Source of the DNA: Quercus robur
Taxonomy: Eukaryota; Streptophyta; Magnoliopsida; Fagales; Fagaceae
Reading direction: 5' to 3'
DNA length: 64,000 nucleotides
Assembly: GCF_932294415.1 (NCBI RefSeq)
Contig: NC_065536.1
Coordinates: forward strand, 54,995,854 to 55,059,853
The notes under the pieces are model-generated. The model worked only from the letters and a program-made list of their open reading frames with translations. It did no database searches and was not told the DNA's origin. Shown here in pieces: positions 12,580-24,900 of this stretch. Each line of letters begins with the position of its first letter. Position 1 is the first letter of the stretch. Both the position numbers and the translations under genes were made by a program.

Positions 12580-12943
12580 TTTTTTTTATACAAGGTAAAA
12601 ATTATACTCTAACCTAATTTAAAGGTCTATTTAGATACCGTTTATTATTGAAAACTGAAAACATTATAGCAAAATTATTTTTAAATGTATGAATAGTGTC
12701 GTAAGACCTATTTTTAATGAAAAATTTTGCTGAAAAAAGAGGTTTGTAGGTTCTGTGAATAGTACATGAGACTCACGCACAAAACATTGGACGCTTGCCG
12801 TTATCCAACGTTCGCTAAGTGTATATGTATGTAAAACTTCCTCTTGAAGAGTTGAACTCTGGTCCTTACCCCCCCTCCCCTCCCACACCTCACAAGTAAT
12901 TTATACTTGTGGAATGACCATCGCACAAAAGATGTGCAATGGT
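12580..12943 (-). mobile_element. SINE, minus orientation, split by a MITE
   Basis: Both ends match the SINE at 8706-8864. The tail-side segment with ACTCTAACCTAAT lies at 12603-12615. The head segment contains GTGTATATGTATG, CTCACAAG-type sequence and GGAATGACCATCGCAC, up to 12943. Between them, at about 12625-12814, is an unrelated insert. A clear target duplication was not found. Confidence 0.75.
12625..12814. mobile_element. MITE inserted in a SINE
   Basis: The insert begins AGGTCTATTTAGATACCG. The reverse complement of its right end reads CGAACGTTGGATAACGG, an imperfect inverted pair. It contains GAAAACTGAAAAC and AATAGTACATGAGACTCACG, phrases typical of short plant DNA transposons. It interrupts the SINE between ACCTAAT and CTAAGTGTATATG, so it arrived later. 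Confidence 0.6.
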
Positions 12944-13724
12944 AAACCTTCTCAATTGATTTACGAAAAGCAAAAATATAATTTTAAGAAAGCTTCTATA
13001 ATTCAATTAACATTGCTTTAAAATGATGTGAAAATTAAATAAGATTGGTGGATTTTAAAAATAATAATAAATAAATGTTTTTTTATGATAATGTGTGATA
13101 TATTAGTTTGTAAAAAATACTTGTAGTATTTCTAGCATTACACTTACTAAATTTGTATTAAGATTGTTTCTAAAAAAAAAAAAAAAAAATTTGTATTAAG
13201 ATTCTCTAAATTTCCCTTCTAGGAAAAAGTTCTTTAAAATGTCATCTATTTAATATCGAAATGCGTGAATTGGATTTTTGTGACATAATTAATATTAGAA
13301 AAAATTATTAGCACAATTTTGATATTTACTTTTAAATAGAAAAAAAAAAATTTGAGTGTTGTTATCTTAAAAAATATAAAATATTCCACTTCATAATATT
13401 CTAAAAATTATCTTCAAAAACATTTATTTAAGTTGTACTCTGTCCTATATTCTTATGATAAAATTGGAGGTGATATCATAAATTGATATTTCTTACATCC
13501 ACGCTCTATCCATGCAAGTACCAAGCACTCTTCCACTTGCCTTCGTTTCTTCGTCAAGTCTCCCTAGTACCCTAACGTACAAACAACGGTTACAGTCACA
13601 CTCACACTAAAGTAAATTGACCGATTGGACTCCGCCTAGTCCCCACGCGCTCATCTCATTTCACTACCATTTCCCAGAAACCCAAAAAAAAAAAAAAAAC
13701 ATTCACAACCCAAACAGACAACTT
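12944..13724. other. Upstream region of the ARO-type gene
   Basis: AT-rich to about 13500, then less so near the gene. No other gene is seen. The promoter of the plus-strand gene at 13812 should lie at the right end of this stretch. Confidence 0.5.
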
Positions 13725-13736
13725 TATTTATATTTA
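13725..13736 (+). promoter_or_regulatory. Candidate TATA box of the ARO-type gene
   Basis: TATTTATATTTA lies 76 bp upstream of the chosen ATG. It is followed by a pyrimidine patch, CTTTCTCTCTCTCTGCG, typical of plant core promoters. The transcription start is inferred, not seen. Confidence 0.45.
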
Positions 13737-13811
13737 ACTGAAACCGCTTTCTCTCTCTCTGCGTACACAAAGCAAAACTGCCGAGTCAGTGAAACGGCAC
13801 TCTATAAAAAA

Positions 13812-15683
13812 ATGGCCACAGAGTTGGAAGAGAAGTTGATAGAAGAAGAACTCGGGTACCCGATTCGGCTCTCGGAGCAAGTTCGGGCCGCGGTGGACGA
13901 AGCCAATTGGTTCAAACTTGAGTGTTCTGAAGTGGGCAAGCAAGTGGACCGGGTCTCCCAGATGCTCCGAACCATGACCCGGTTCGCTTCCACGGCACAG
14001 TTTCTTTACGACCGTCCTATTCGGCGAGTGACCGCCGAGGTGTCGAAGAACTTAGAGCGTGCCCTAACCCTAGTCCGGAAGTGCAAGCGCCGGAGCGTTC
14101 TCCGGCGCGTCGTAACGATCGTGAGCGCCGCCGACTTTCGCAAAGTTCAGAGCTTTCTAGAGTCTTCCGTCGGCGACATGCGGTGGCTTCTCAGTATCTT
14201 CGACACCGAAAACGGCGGCTCCGGCGGCGGTATCAACCTCTCGCTCCCTCCGATCGCCAGCAACGATCCGATTCTCTCCTGGGTCTGGTCTTTCGTCGCC
14301 ACGCTCCAAATGTCCCAGCTGCCCGAGAAAATCGAAGCCGCGAACGAACTCGCTTCGTTCGCGCGAGACAACGATCGGAACAAGAAGATCATCGTCGAAG
14401 AAGGCGGAGTTCCGCCATTGCTGAAGCTTCTCAAAGACGGCGCGTCTCTGGAGGCGCAAATTGCTGCCACGACGGCCATTTATAACCTGGCGAATGACCA
14501 AGAGCGAGTGCGAGCGATTGTGAACGAGCTCGGAGTTCAGATTATAGTGCAAGTGCTCTCGGACTCGCCGATGGTGGTTCAAACTCAGGCGGCGAGACTG
14601 GTGGCTCGAATGGCGGAGTATGACCCGGTTGCTCAAGAGGATTTCGCGAGAGAGCACGTGATTAGGCCGCTCGTGACGCTGTTATCGTTCGAGACCTTTG
14701 TGGATGATCATAAGGACCAATTGAGTAAGCAAAGCTTTCATTCAATTGTTGAAATTAATAAGCAAATGGAGAAGAAAACATTGACTAGACCGAATAGTAG
14801 CAGACCTTATTCGAATTCGAATTCAAATTCAAATTCAAATTACTATCATTATTATTATCATAATAACGAGGGGAGTAGTCGGGCCGGGCAGCATAGGAGA
14901 GAGAGGGAGAATGAGAAGCCTGAAGTGAAGCTTAGTTTGAAAATTAGTTGTGCCGAGGCATTGTGGATGCTGGCGAAAGGGAGTGTGTTGAATAGTAGGA
15001 GGATAACGGAGACAAAAGGGTTGCTTTGTTTGGCGAAATTGGTTGAGAAAGAAGAGGGTGAGTTGCAATACAATTGCTTGATGACCATAATGGAGATAAC
15101 GGCTGCGGCTGAGTATAATGCTGACCTTAGGCGTTCCTCGTTTAGGATTAATTCACCGGCTGCCAAGGCAGTTGTGGAACAGCTGTTGAGGGTGATTAGA
15201 GAGTTGGACAACCCGGTATTGCAAATTCCTGCCATAAAGTCGATTGGTTCATTGGCTAGGACTTTTCCGGCTAGAGAGACCTGGGTTATTAATCCGCTGG
15301 TGACTCAACTTAGTCATAGAAACCCGGAATTGGCTGCCGAAGCTGCCATTTCGCTGGGGAAGTTTGCTTGTCCGGATAATTTTCTCTGCGTGGAGCATTC
15401 CAAGACTATAATTGAGTATAATGGTGTGCCGCAGTTGATGAGAATGCTAAGGGCCAATGAACGGGCACAGTTGCACGGTTTGATTCTCCTTTGCTACCTT
15501 GCAATACATGCTGGTAACAGTGAGGCTTTGGAACAAGCTAGGGTTTTGACTGCCCTCGAGGGGGCAGACCGTACTGTGGTTGCACAGCATCCTGAGTTGA
15601 GAGAACTGGTTTCCAAGGCAATAGACCATCTGAATCTGTATCAAGTTGGTGTTCAATCTCAAATGCATTCATTTGTTCCTTGA
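13812..15683 (+). CDS. ARMADILLO-repeat-only (ARO) type protein
   Basis: A single exon encodes 623 residues. The open frame extends upstream, but the first ATG with the family start (MATELEEK) is at 13812, so I start there. Residues 1-130 match the conserved ARO N-terminal region: SEQVRAAVDEA, VGKQVDRVSQMLR, RPIRRVTAEVSKNLERAL and GDMRWLLSIF. From about 170 to the end the chain is a series of armadillo helices, for example KIIVEEGGVPPLLKLLKDG at 192-210. Plant ARO proteins act as scaffolds; in Arabidopsis they work with kinesins and small GTPase control in polar growth of pollen tubes and trichomes. That role here is inferred from family. Residues 334-350 form an (SN)n and Tyr/His-rich insertion between repeats, likely a flexible loop. 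The coding DNA is much more GC-rich than the flanks. No intron or disruption is seen. Confidence 0.92.
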   Translation: MATELEEKLIEEELGYPIRLSEQVRAAVDEANWFKLECSEVGKQVDRVSQMLRTMTRFASTAQFLYDRPIRRVTAEVSKNLERALTLVRKCKRRSVLRRVVTIVSAADFRKVQSFLESSVGDMRWLLSIFDTENGGSGGGINLSLPPIASNDPILSWVWSFVATLQMSQLPEKIEAANELASFARDNDRNKKIIVEEGGVPPLLKLLKDGASLEAQIAATTAIYNLANDQERVRAIVNELGVQIIVQVLSDSPMVVQTQAARLVARMAEYDPVAQEDFAREHVIRPLVTLLSFETFVDDHKDQLSKQSFHSIVEINKQMEKKTLTRPNSSRPYSNSNSNSNSNYYHYYYHNNEGSSRAGQHRRERENEKPEVKLSLKISCAEALWMLAKGSVLNSRRITETKGLLCLAKLVEKEEGELQYNCLMTIMEITAAAEYNADLRRSSFRINSPAAKAVVEQLLRVIRELDNPVLQIPAIKSIGSLARTFPARETWVINPLVTQLSHRNPELAAEAAISLGKFACPDNFLCVEHSKTIIEYNGVPQLMRMLRANERAQLHGLILLCYLAIHAGNSEALEQARVLTALEGADRTVVAQHPELRELVSKAIDHLNLYQVGVQSQMHSFVP

Positions 15684-18600
15684 ATACAAAACTTAAGAGT
15701 AGTGGACCCAATGTTTTTGTAGGGGCATTACTATGCTGTTCAGTACTCTTGAATGGCGTTGATGCTTTTTGATTAGATGAAAACAGGGGTTATAGAAACA
15801 TATACAGTTGCTCAATAAGGAAATACAATAGTTTATCAAATTAGATTGTCTTGCGGAAATGAAATTATGCACAGTTTAAAGCAGATTGGTTTTGTAGATA
15901 TGTTGTTTTTAGGAACTGGTTAAAATTCATGCCCCCTCCTCTCTCTCTCTCTCTCTCTTCCCATTCTCCCTTCGCATTTAAATGCTTTCCCTTGAAAATT
16001 TTCGTTATATCAGTTAAAGGTATGGCATAGCCGAAACAGTAATGCATTTGATTAATACCTATAATGCACTGGTGCGGGTAATGATACTGTTTTGACTCTT
16101 TTCACCTGCTATTTTCTTGGTCAGTGCTGACTACTTCCCTGAATTATGTCCCCTTAAACTATGCTATGTTTTTCCTGATGCATTTGAATTATGGTTTTCT
16201 TAAGTAAAATGAGACACAGAATTTTCAAGCAACCATCCCCGGTTGGTGCATCTTCAAATTTTGAAGCAGACTGATCTCACTGTTCTTCCTATCTTGCATG
16301 CTTTCTTTGTAGTGTGATTGCTCTATGTTTTTTGGGTTTTTCTCTCTTTTTATGACCTGCAGAGACTTGTTCTCTTGATTAGCATTAATTGGCTTTTGAG
16401 GACAGAGCATTTTGATCAGTAAGGAGTCTATGAATTAAAATATGTTCAGCGTCTTGGATTATCAGAGGTATGATTACGAACAGTTATCATTATCATGTTG
16501 AAATTCCAAAAGTGCTAAAGTTCTATTTGTTAGAGATGTTTTGGCTACAGATTTGTGATTAACATATATGTCAGTATTCTAAATTTAGTTGTGTAAATGC
16601 TTCATGCATGTAAACTAAAATTTAGACTTTCAAGACAACAAATATGATTATAATATGTTAGATTGAAAATGGAAATTACGGTCATATATTCCTGATAAAT
16701 GCAGTGCTTTGAGGAATATATTCTTATCATGCATCACTGACACACATTGAGGATGAAACTCCAGTAGATGCTGTATGCTGTATGTGATGAAAATAGGTCT
16801 TTCTTTAGAAGGGAAGTCACAACTTTGTCAACTGCAACAATGAGGTGGAGAAAGACCGACAAGCTTACAAATCACACATCCATTTGGGGGAAATATTTTA
16901 AATCCCTTATAGCCCAACAAGAAACAAAGAGTTCCAACTGTCAAGTTCATTTAGATTGTGTTACAGCTAGAGGGATTATTTAAAGAAGGATCTTGAGAGG
17001 GGGAAAAATTAGTCCTATGACTGTAACAGTAAATATAGGGCATTCCTTCCGACAATTCACAATACAGTACATATGATACACTAGTAGTATTATTAAAAAT
17101 CCTATCCTTGAGAGGATCTACTTCACCGAATTTCATCATAGCTAAGTTTTCATATTTTTATTTCTAACCATCACTTTTAGTTTTACATAGCAAACTTTAA
17201 CATCTTTGCTTCGATTGATTCTACAAACATTGCTAGTTATGGGGGAAAAGCAATCACATGGATCTTTTAGTTTATCATCATAACCTGCCAAGTATATCCT
17301 TCATTCTTAAATTTTGACAGCCTATGGGGGGAGGGTTCTGACAGCTCATAGTAGAGGCCCTAGCCTTATAAGGTGAAATTATTGTTTTGTTTTTGCTCAT
17401 GGTTTTAGTTATCAAAGTCTGTGGGAGGTTTTTAGTTCTTAACTTGTTCACATTTCTTCACTATGCCTTCCTATTTGCAAAATTATTTAATTCAATTCAT
17501 TCCAAATGTCTCAAATAAGAGCTATACCAACTCTGTTCTAGAGCATGGTAAGGCAAGGCCAGGATAATTTTAGACTAAAAGCACTCTCTTTCTTCTTCTT
17601 TTTTTATAAGAAAAGCACTGTCTCTTGGATTCATGCTTTGTGTTCTCGTCTATTTTGGTTTAGTTGATGGACTGCACCTTTGATTTTCACAATATATGTC
17701 TGTACTTGGTGAACTTGATCGTTTCGGTTTGATTTTGTGTTGTTTCAGACTTATGTGAGATGTAACATCCTGGTACTTGCTTTTTTGTACGAGTTCGATG
17801 CTTGTTTTCAATTGTCTTTGTATGTGTTTAATTGTATAAAGTGGTTGGAAGCCTACCATACTACTAATACCTAGAATCATAGTTTGGTGTTTCTAGACAT
17901 CTTTTATTGAGTTGATGACCATCAAATAAACTTAAATTATTATGGAGAACAGCTATATTTTGAAAGGTATTGGCAGACTATTGGATGGTTGTTAACCTCC
18001 TTGTCTGTTCTAGCTTCATTATTAAATTGAGTTCCCTTGTTGAAGTTTGACATCGACTACATACAATTAAGTCTTAATCAAGAATAGTTCTTGAAGATGC
18101 GAAATGCTACTTTTTAAATCGTGTCCTCAATGCTCTTACGCTGTTAAAGATACGTGGAAAGCCCATAACCGTCATTTATTTTTTTAATTTTAGTGATAGT
18201 GATGTTTTAGTACCAAATCCAACGAGGATTTTAAACCCTGAATATCTCGAATTTGAAATAACATCTAATCTCAAAGAATTTCATAAATCCTTAGCTGCAC
18301 TCCAAAATGATGACTCCAATATGGGTGATAAAAAGCAAATGACCATATTTAGCAAGGATTAATTCCAGACCAATATGGGTACAGGTGATGAAAGACACTT
18401 GCATGTCCCATGCACCATGCAAAATCCAATCCAATGGGTACTTTGATTGAGACCTGACCAGAATAGTCTTAGAAATACAGGATAGGGAGTGTTGAAGTTC
18501 AATAACCTCGATCTCATTTTTTTTCCCCCAAATCGACTCGAATCTTTATAAGAAACCTTACAAAGAAGAGAAGTGCCACCCTAGAAAAAATAATGTCGAT

Positions 18601-20129
18601 TTTATTATCGAAAACCTTATATACTTTGAAGAACTCACGTCTGTTCATCCTTATGGTTAATTTCCTGAATTCTCTTCACCCGGTGTTTGCCCAACAAATA
18701 CTTGAGGGACAAGGAAAATTTCAATCCTGATGTGCAAACTAACTTCTTCAAGTTATTTTTCTAAAGTTCACCCAGAGTTGTATCCCTCAGGTTTGAGCCT
18801 TACTCAAAAGTATATTTCAACCTCTCTTGAGTTATGGACCTAGGTGTAATGTTGAGGAAATACCCGAAACAAATGTAAAGTGAATGACTTCAAGAGATCA
18901 AAAAAGGAAAAAAAAAAAAAAAAAAAAAGGCATATTGATGATGATGAAGTAGGAAATGCAAGTGAAAGAGAAAATGAAAGGAGACCTGGAATGGGAAAAA
19001 AGAAAAAGAAAAAGGAAATGTCATTGAAATATATCTAGTTGTTTCTTCTTAAAGTAAGTCTAAAAGAGAAAATAATAATAATAACAACATTTTTCACCAC
19101 CACTGAGGTGGTAGGCTGTGATTGGTGTATAATAAAAATGATGTTAATAATAGTACAAATCAAATGAAAGTGATGTTACACTAATCACAATAATTAATCT
19201 CGACAAATTGTGAAAAAGGTTGTGAAATTGGTTGTGTTGTGCCTATAGCATTGTTGTCTTTCCTATTCTATTCTTGAGACTCCCTTCAATAAAGTGAGTC
19301 ACAACAAAAATTCGTTATAATTTCACTACACCTCTTTAATTTGCCAACCAACTCACACCTAGCTCACCATTATCTGCAATTTAAATTTTTTCTAACTCAG
19401 TAGACAAATTGGATGTTGTCATGATGAAATTGTTGAGAATTTTTTTTCATAATCCTAATAAGCTTTGGCCATTGAATAATACCAATTCTTGTCCCATATA
19501 AAAGAGAGAAGATGTGAAGAAACCAAAGGGCTCATAAATCCTCCCAAGTCCTAAGAAAAATAGTGTCATATTCACTGATTTCTGCCTCCGACACATCTAT
19601 TCTTGAGGAAGTTTTTCTTGCTATGTTTGATGGGCACTCTCTTGCGTACTCCAAGCAACGCTCTCTTATTCATTTCTTGGTTTTAGTTTTGCTTTGGTTC
19701 GAGCAAAACAATTACAAAGTAAGAAAATGGTTTCGGAAACACACTTCTGTTTTAGAGAGAGTTTTGGCGGTTGGAAACGTAAAGAATATGCGTTCATTGA
19801 CAATGGTTCTTTTGAATCGTTTTGAACCACTTCAGCGGCCCAAAGAAAGATAATCCAATATTAGGCCCAGACAGGCCACTCCTCTTTTTCTTTTCTTTTT
19901 CTGGTTTTTTTTTTTTTTTTGGTAAAAATAAAAATTTAAAAAAAGGTTGAAGGATAGAATATGAAATCTTCTACAATGCTGTATGGGCATCCCCACTGAC
20001 CACACGTGAGCCAGATACAAAGGTGTTTTAAATTTCGGGTTTAAGTCACTCATTATTCACTATACTTTATAGAACTTTTGTATGGTACACAATTTTCTAC
20101 AATTCTTGCCCATGCAGGGCAATTCTAAC
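15684..20129. other. 3' flank of the ARO-type gene and spacer
   Basis: The first several hundred bases are probably the 3' untranslated region. Beyond that I find a CT tract at about 15940-15958, an A run near 18909-18928 and a weak inverted repeat near 19115-19190, but no convincing gene. Short frames such as 19563-19853 match nothing I recognise and lack supporting signals. Confidence 0.5.
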
Positions 20130-20303
20130 ATTTTTTTTTTAATGATAGGAAAGAATTTCAAATTTATGTCATTCATTCTATGATAATTGCTTTTTATCAT
20201 CAAGCTAAGATATTAATTGGTTTTTAGTGTATGTTGGATTTGAACCCCAATTCTCTTATTCAACTTTAAGAGATTTTATCAATTGAGCTAATTGGAATCC
20301 ACT
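20130..20303 (-). mobile_element. tRNA-derived SINE, minus orientation
   Basis: On the minus strand the head reads GGATTCCAATTAGCTCAATT, tRNA-like and holding the A box. It is followed by GGGGTTCAAATCC, a good B box, and a poly(A) tail (T run at 20131-20140). Flanks GGGCAATTCTAAC and GGACAATGCTAAC look like a diverged target duplication. The same family occurs at 43897-44063 on the plus strand. Confidence 0.8.
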
Positions 20304-21292
20304 AGGACAATGCTAACCTAAGAAGCAGCAAATTCGACAAAAATGTGTCACATGCCTGTGTTAATCACAAACATGACCATATGTCTGTTAGAGGAGTTTT
20401 TGACCAAAAATAATAATAACTGAGACACATCATAGACACATCAAAGTCATAGACATAAGACTCAACACAATTTGGACATGACTGATCCTCTTTTTTATTT
20501 ATGGAAAATCATTTATTTGTTTTTAAATTTTAAATGAGATTTTTGATAATTTAATTGTTACAATATAACTAGATGAGGAGAAACTTGAAACTTTGATTTC
20601 CTCGTAACAGAGACTAATTAGTCAATGGGTTACAAGATTCTTTGACATAATGCCAAAAATAATAACTTCCACAATTCCTATACTTTCTAGCATAAGGATG
20701 ACCAACCTCCTTTCGATCCTTTACATCCACACATGATTTCCACCTTGAATAAGATCTTGAATTTCATAATTTGATATGCATTATTGGTACCACTTATTTG
20801 ATTTCTATTTCCTAACTTATTTCAAATATGACTTCCACTTCTATCACTTCAGTCAAAAATATATATATATATGATTTCCACTAAGGATTTCCTAATTTTT
20901 AATCCCATCCAAGATCCTTTCGAATACGTAAAAACAAGCAGATTAATGTAATCATTATTTTTTTCTTAAAAAAATGTAATCCTTATTTGTTGTTCTTAAT
21001 CAGATGAATCTAAACCTTGGATGTACATCATTCGATAATTTATGATGCCCCGCAATTTACTTCATATCTTAACAACTTTTAAACACTTCTCTCAGAATTA
21101 ATTAATTAGTTAAAATCTTTCTCCCTGATGATACCAATACAAAACCAGAGTTGTGATGAGATGTGGACCATTAAATCCAGCACTTAAATCATATGCTTGA
21201 AGCCTTGAATATGATGAAGGACTTCTATGCACGAACTTGGAATTCTAATCCCAACCTTTTTTTCTTTTACTTACTAGCCAAGAAGAAAATAA
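20304..21292. other. Spacer, nothing recognised
   Basis: AT-rich DNA with a short TA run near 20861-20872. No gene or delimited element is supported. Confidence 0.5.
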
Positions 21293-21393
21293 GGGCTTGT
21301 TTGGTTGTAACAATACAACACATATTTCCATAACACTTTTTCCACCACACATATTTCCACAACACTTAAATAACGTTACTACCAAACAGGCCC
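21293..21393. mobile_element. Tourist-like MITE (PIF/Harbinger type), 101 bp
   Basis: The left end GGGCTTGTTTGGTTGTAAC pairs with the reverse complement of the right end, GGGCCTGTTTGGTAGTAAC. The flanking trinucleotide TAA at 21290-21292 and 21394-21396 fits the 3-bp target duplication of Harbinger-type transposases. Confidence 0.85.
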
Positions 21394-21671
21394 TAAAGTT
21401 TTCAATTGTGCCAACATTTTTTCTTTTCTTTTCAATTCATAAAAAAAAAAAAAAATAAATAAATAAAAATTTCAAGTGCTATTGACCATTTGGTTCAAAA
21501 TTTTCCCAATAAAAATGGCATGACTAATGGCGAATGAAGGCTCATAAAAATGCTACCAAATTCTACAATAGTTTTGTGTGAATGCAACTTGTAGAGCAGG
21601 TGACTAAATTTCCTATGGAAGATGAATTCAAATATGAAGGTTGTGCAATATATAATATGATAGTTGAATTG

Positions 21672-21912
21672 ATAATGAATTATCCAAGTAACGGGGACAA
21701 TAGATCGAGTGATTTTACCTTCCAATTCCATATAATACAACAATAATTATTTTTAAGAATTTCATATACTATATACAACAGTAAAATCTCAACTGAATCA
21801 TCCACGTAACGGAGACAATATATCCAGTAATTTCTCCTTCCAATTCCATTTAATACAACAATACTTATATAATAAGAAAAAAATCCACATATTATATACA
21901 ACAATAAAATCT
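21672..21912. repeat. Tandem duplication of about 120 bp beyond the F-box gene 3' end
   Basis: Two adjacent units share TATCCAAGTAACGGGGACAA or its variant TCCACGTAACGGAGACAA, then CCTTCCAATTCCATATAATA or a near copy, ACAACAATA and TATACAACA-TAAAATCT. They lie just beyond the stop codon side of the minus-strand F-box gene and may be part of its 3' untranslated region. Confidence 0.75.
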
Positions 21913-21991
21913 TTACAAAATAGCAGTTGAAAGCGGATTTCAGGCATCAAGAAAATATATGTACAGGTTTACAAACCATTTATAATATAGC

Positions 21992-24900
21992 TCAGCGAGA
22001 CGAAGGCAGAGCTTGCCAATTGTCAGCAAGAAGCATGACTCGATCACGTGAAGTTGCTGAGAGTCGTTGGAGGATTACATTCTTCACATGAGCTGCGGCT
22101 CTTTCTCCAGCACGGGTGGCAAGTTCCAGGTACACCACAGCTTTCATCATGTCCCCTTCCTGCCCAAGTGTAATCATCAGAACCACCAACAAATTATTCA
22201 ATTAATATAAAGTTTCATTTATTTCAATCAACAGGAAAAACTACATAATTGGCTAGAGGAGACATTCAAGAGTGCTAATGAACTGCAGCAAGCAAAGGCA
22301 TTTGGAACAATTAGAACCTCACTACAATGTAAATCTTTAAACACCATATTTGAATCCCCTCCCCCCCCCCCCCCCCCCCCCCCCCAAAACACCCAAAAAA
22401 CAAAAAAAAAAAAGCCCCACAAGAAGGAAAATAGCTGTCTTTTCTAATCATAACCTTAACTTTTTATAATGTGTTGAACAAAAATCACAACTTATATACA
22501 TCTAAGCTTCATGCCTAACCATATTATGATCTCATAATATTGTCTGATCTCATCTTCTTTTGATCTTTCAGCATTTCATTCTTATTACAAGATTCAATGT
22601 CAAGACTTACCTAGAAAAGATTCAATGACATCAGTCTTAGCAAAAAGAATCCTACTCACTTTTTTCCTTCACAACATCATTCAACTTATCAAAAAAAGAA
22701 TCCTACTCACTTTACTTTTTTATTTTTTTAATTAGTAAGCAAGCAACACATGCACCTGTGAGTTTTGAACCCACAACTTAATACTCCACCCACTCTTGGG
22801 GAGGAAGTACCATTTGAACGAAAGCTCATCAGCTACTCACTTAACATAAAAATATAGTTATTCCTATAAAAATAAAAATAAAAATAACTTTGGGTCAATT
22901 ATCTACTTTGTGTACATATTTTGCTTCAAGTACAATAAGAATGGTGTAGACATGTTACATACAGAAAAGAGAGCAAGTCCATGCTCAAATTGTGCTTTAG
23001 TGTGACCACGATCAGCTGCCCGCTTCATCCACTTTCTTGCTAGTTGATGACTACGCACCAAACCTTCACCAGACGAGTAGCATAGCGAGACATTGTACAT
23101 AGCACGCACATACCCACCTTCTGCAGCTTTTAGATACCATCTAGCCTGTTTCAGGAGAAACCTATCACAAGCAAAACCTTGAATATGATGCACCAAAAAA
23201 GGAACAGAAAGTGCCTAATAATCTCAGATATTCTCATAGAAAACAGCTGAATTTAAGAGAGAAAATTGGTAATGCAACCATGGCAGGTCATTTGTTGCTA
23301 AAATTGCATTAGAGTCAACATAAAGATGACAAGAAATTGTTGATATACAAAATCTAGGAATATCCGAGATATACAAAATACATAGCATCCTTAGTGTACT
23401 ATTAAAAGTCAATAATCCAGTATTGGAAAATGTGGAAAGTTAAACCAATATCAGAGCATTTCTTCCCCAAAAAAGTTCACTCATAGATTAAGAATAAAAT
23501 GAGTAAGTGAAGAATAACATACAGCATCTTTTATATTGCAATTAACCCCTCGACCTTGATGCAGACAAAGTGCAAGTTGGTATTGAGAACGGACATGGCC
23601 AGCAATGGAAGCTCGATATAACCATGCTACAGCTTCCTTCAGATTTGGAGGTTCAGCTACAAGCATTATTACAATTTCCATAAGCACAAGATTGTGTAAA
23701 TAATGAAAAAAATATAATCAAAGTCCAGCAATTCAGAACTCTGCACTTAAACATATCAAGGATCCATTTGGCTTTGCATTTTTAAGATAATGTGTTTTTC
23801 AAATGAGGGGGAAAACGCATTTCCAAATCACAGCTCAGGGAGAAAATTTTGTTTTCCTACTGTAGTTTTTTGCATCAAGAACACTTCTCAAAGATTTTAT
23901 CAATAATTGCATTTATATAAAATTAAAAATTAAAAATAGCAACTTTTAAAGTTTAGCTACAAAATTGAAAAAAAAAAAAAAAAAAAATTTAAGTACAAAA
24001 TTGGTTGTAACCTCAAGCTACAGCTTTACTCAATATCTTTTTATTGTAAATGATTTTTTAGAAATCCACCATCGGATTACATCTTCTTCTTATATCCTTC
24101 ATGCTTGTAAAATTTCAAAAAAATTAAAGATCAATAACTATGTCATCAATAAATTTTTTAAATTGCAAATTTTTGTAATTTAAAATTATGTATAAAATAT
24201 AAGCTTATACACCATATAGTAAATAATATTCAATTGACACAAAATTTGACATGTATATTAAGAGTATAAAGAACATACAATTCAACGGTTAGATTTTCAA
24301 AATATGTAGTAATATTTATTTTATTGAGTGAGTTTGTAGCCTAAGGCTGCAACCAATTTTGTAGCTAAACTGCCCTCTTTTTTTTTTTTTTTTATTTCAA
24401 AACGCAAGTTTTCAAATACCTAATGGAAAAAGTTTAGCTCCAAATCTACTATTTGGTAATTGAAGTGCGTAGTGACCGTAGTCTTATAATTTACGGCGTA
24501 ATTGGTTAGAAAAGATAGCTCAAAACATACTCGGAGCCAAAACTTTGTCCATAACTAACTGCTAAGCATTAATAACGATGCTCTCATCATACTTTGTATG
24601 TTTCTGTTTTTAGCTTTGCCGACTCGTGAATCCCAATGCTACTAGATTTTCTATTTATATCCAAAACACACTCATTATTATACACACAACATCCCTAATT
24701 TCACGCACAAGGTCCACATTTTTCTCTATTGATATCCACATTTGAAAATAAAGAACCTATATCCTTAAGAATTCGTTTGAGCAAAAGTACCTTGCAAAAA
24801 AGAAATGGCCAAATTGCACTGTCCAGCAGGGTCGCCAAGCTCCGCAGCTTTGTGATACAAAGCAACAGCCTTGTCCTTGTGACCTAATTCCCAGTAAATC

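Noticed and set aside
13617-13811. 65-codon upstream extension of the ARO-type frame
   Set aside because: It begins with a non-ATG codon, runs through an A run and the pyrimidine patch, and has no family similarity; the ATG at 13812 starts the conserved N-terminus.
14081-14657. Overlapping frames on both strands within the ARO-type gene
   Set aside because: Shadows of a GC-rich coding region; no independent support.
19563-19853. 96-residue plus-strand frame
   Set aside because: No recognisable domain, no promoter or splice context; spacer chance frame.
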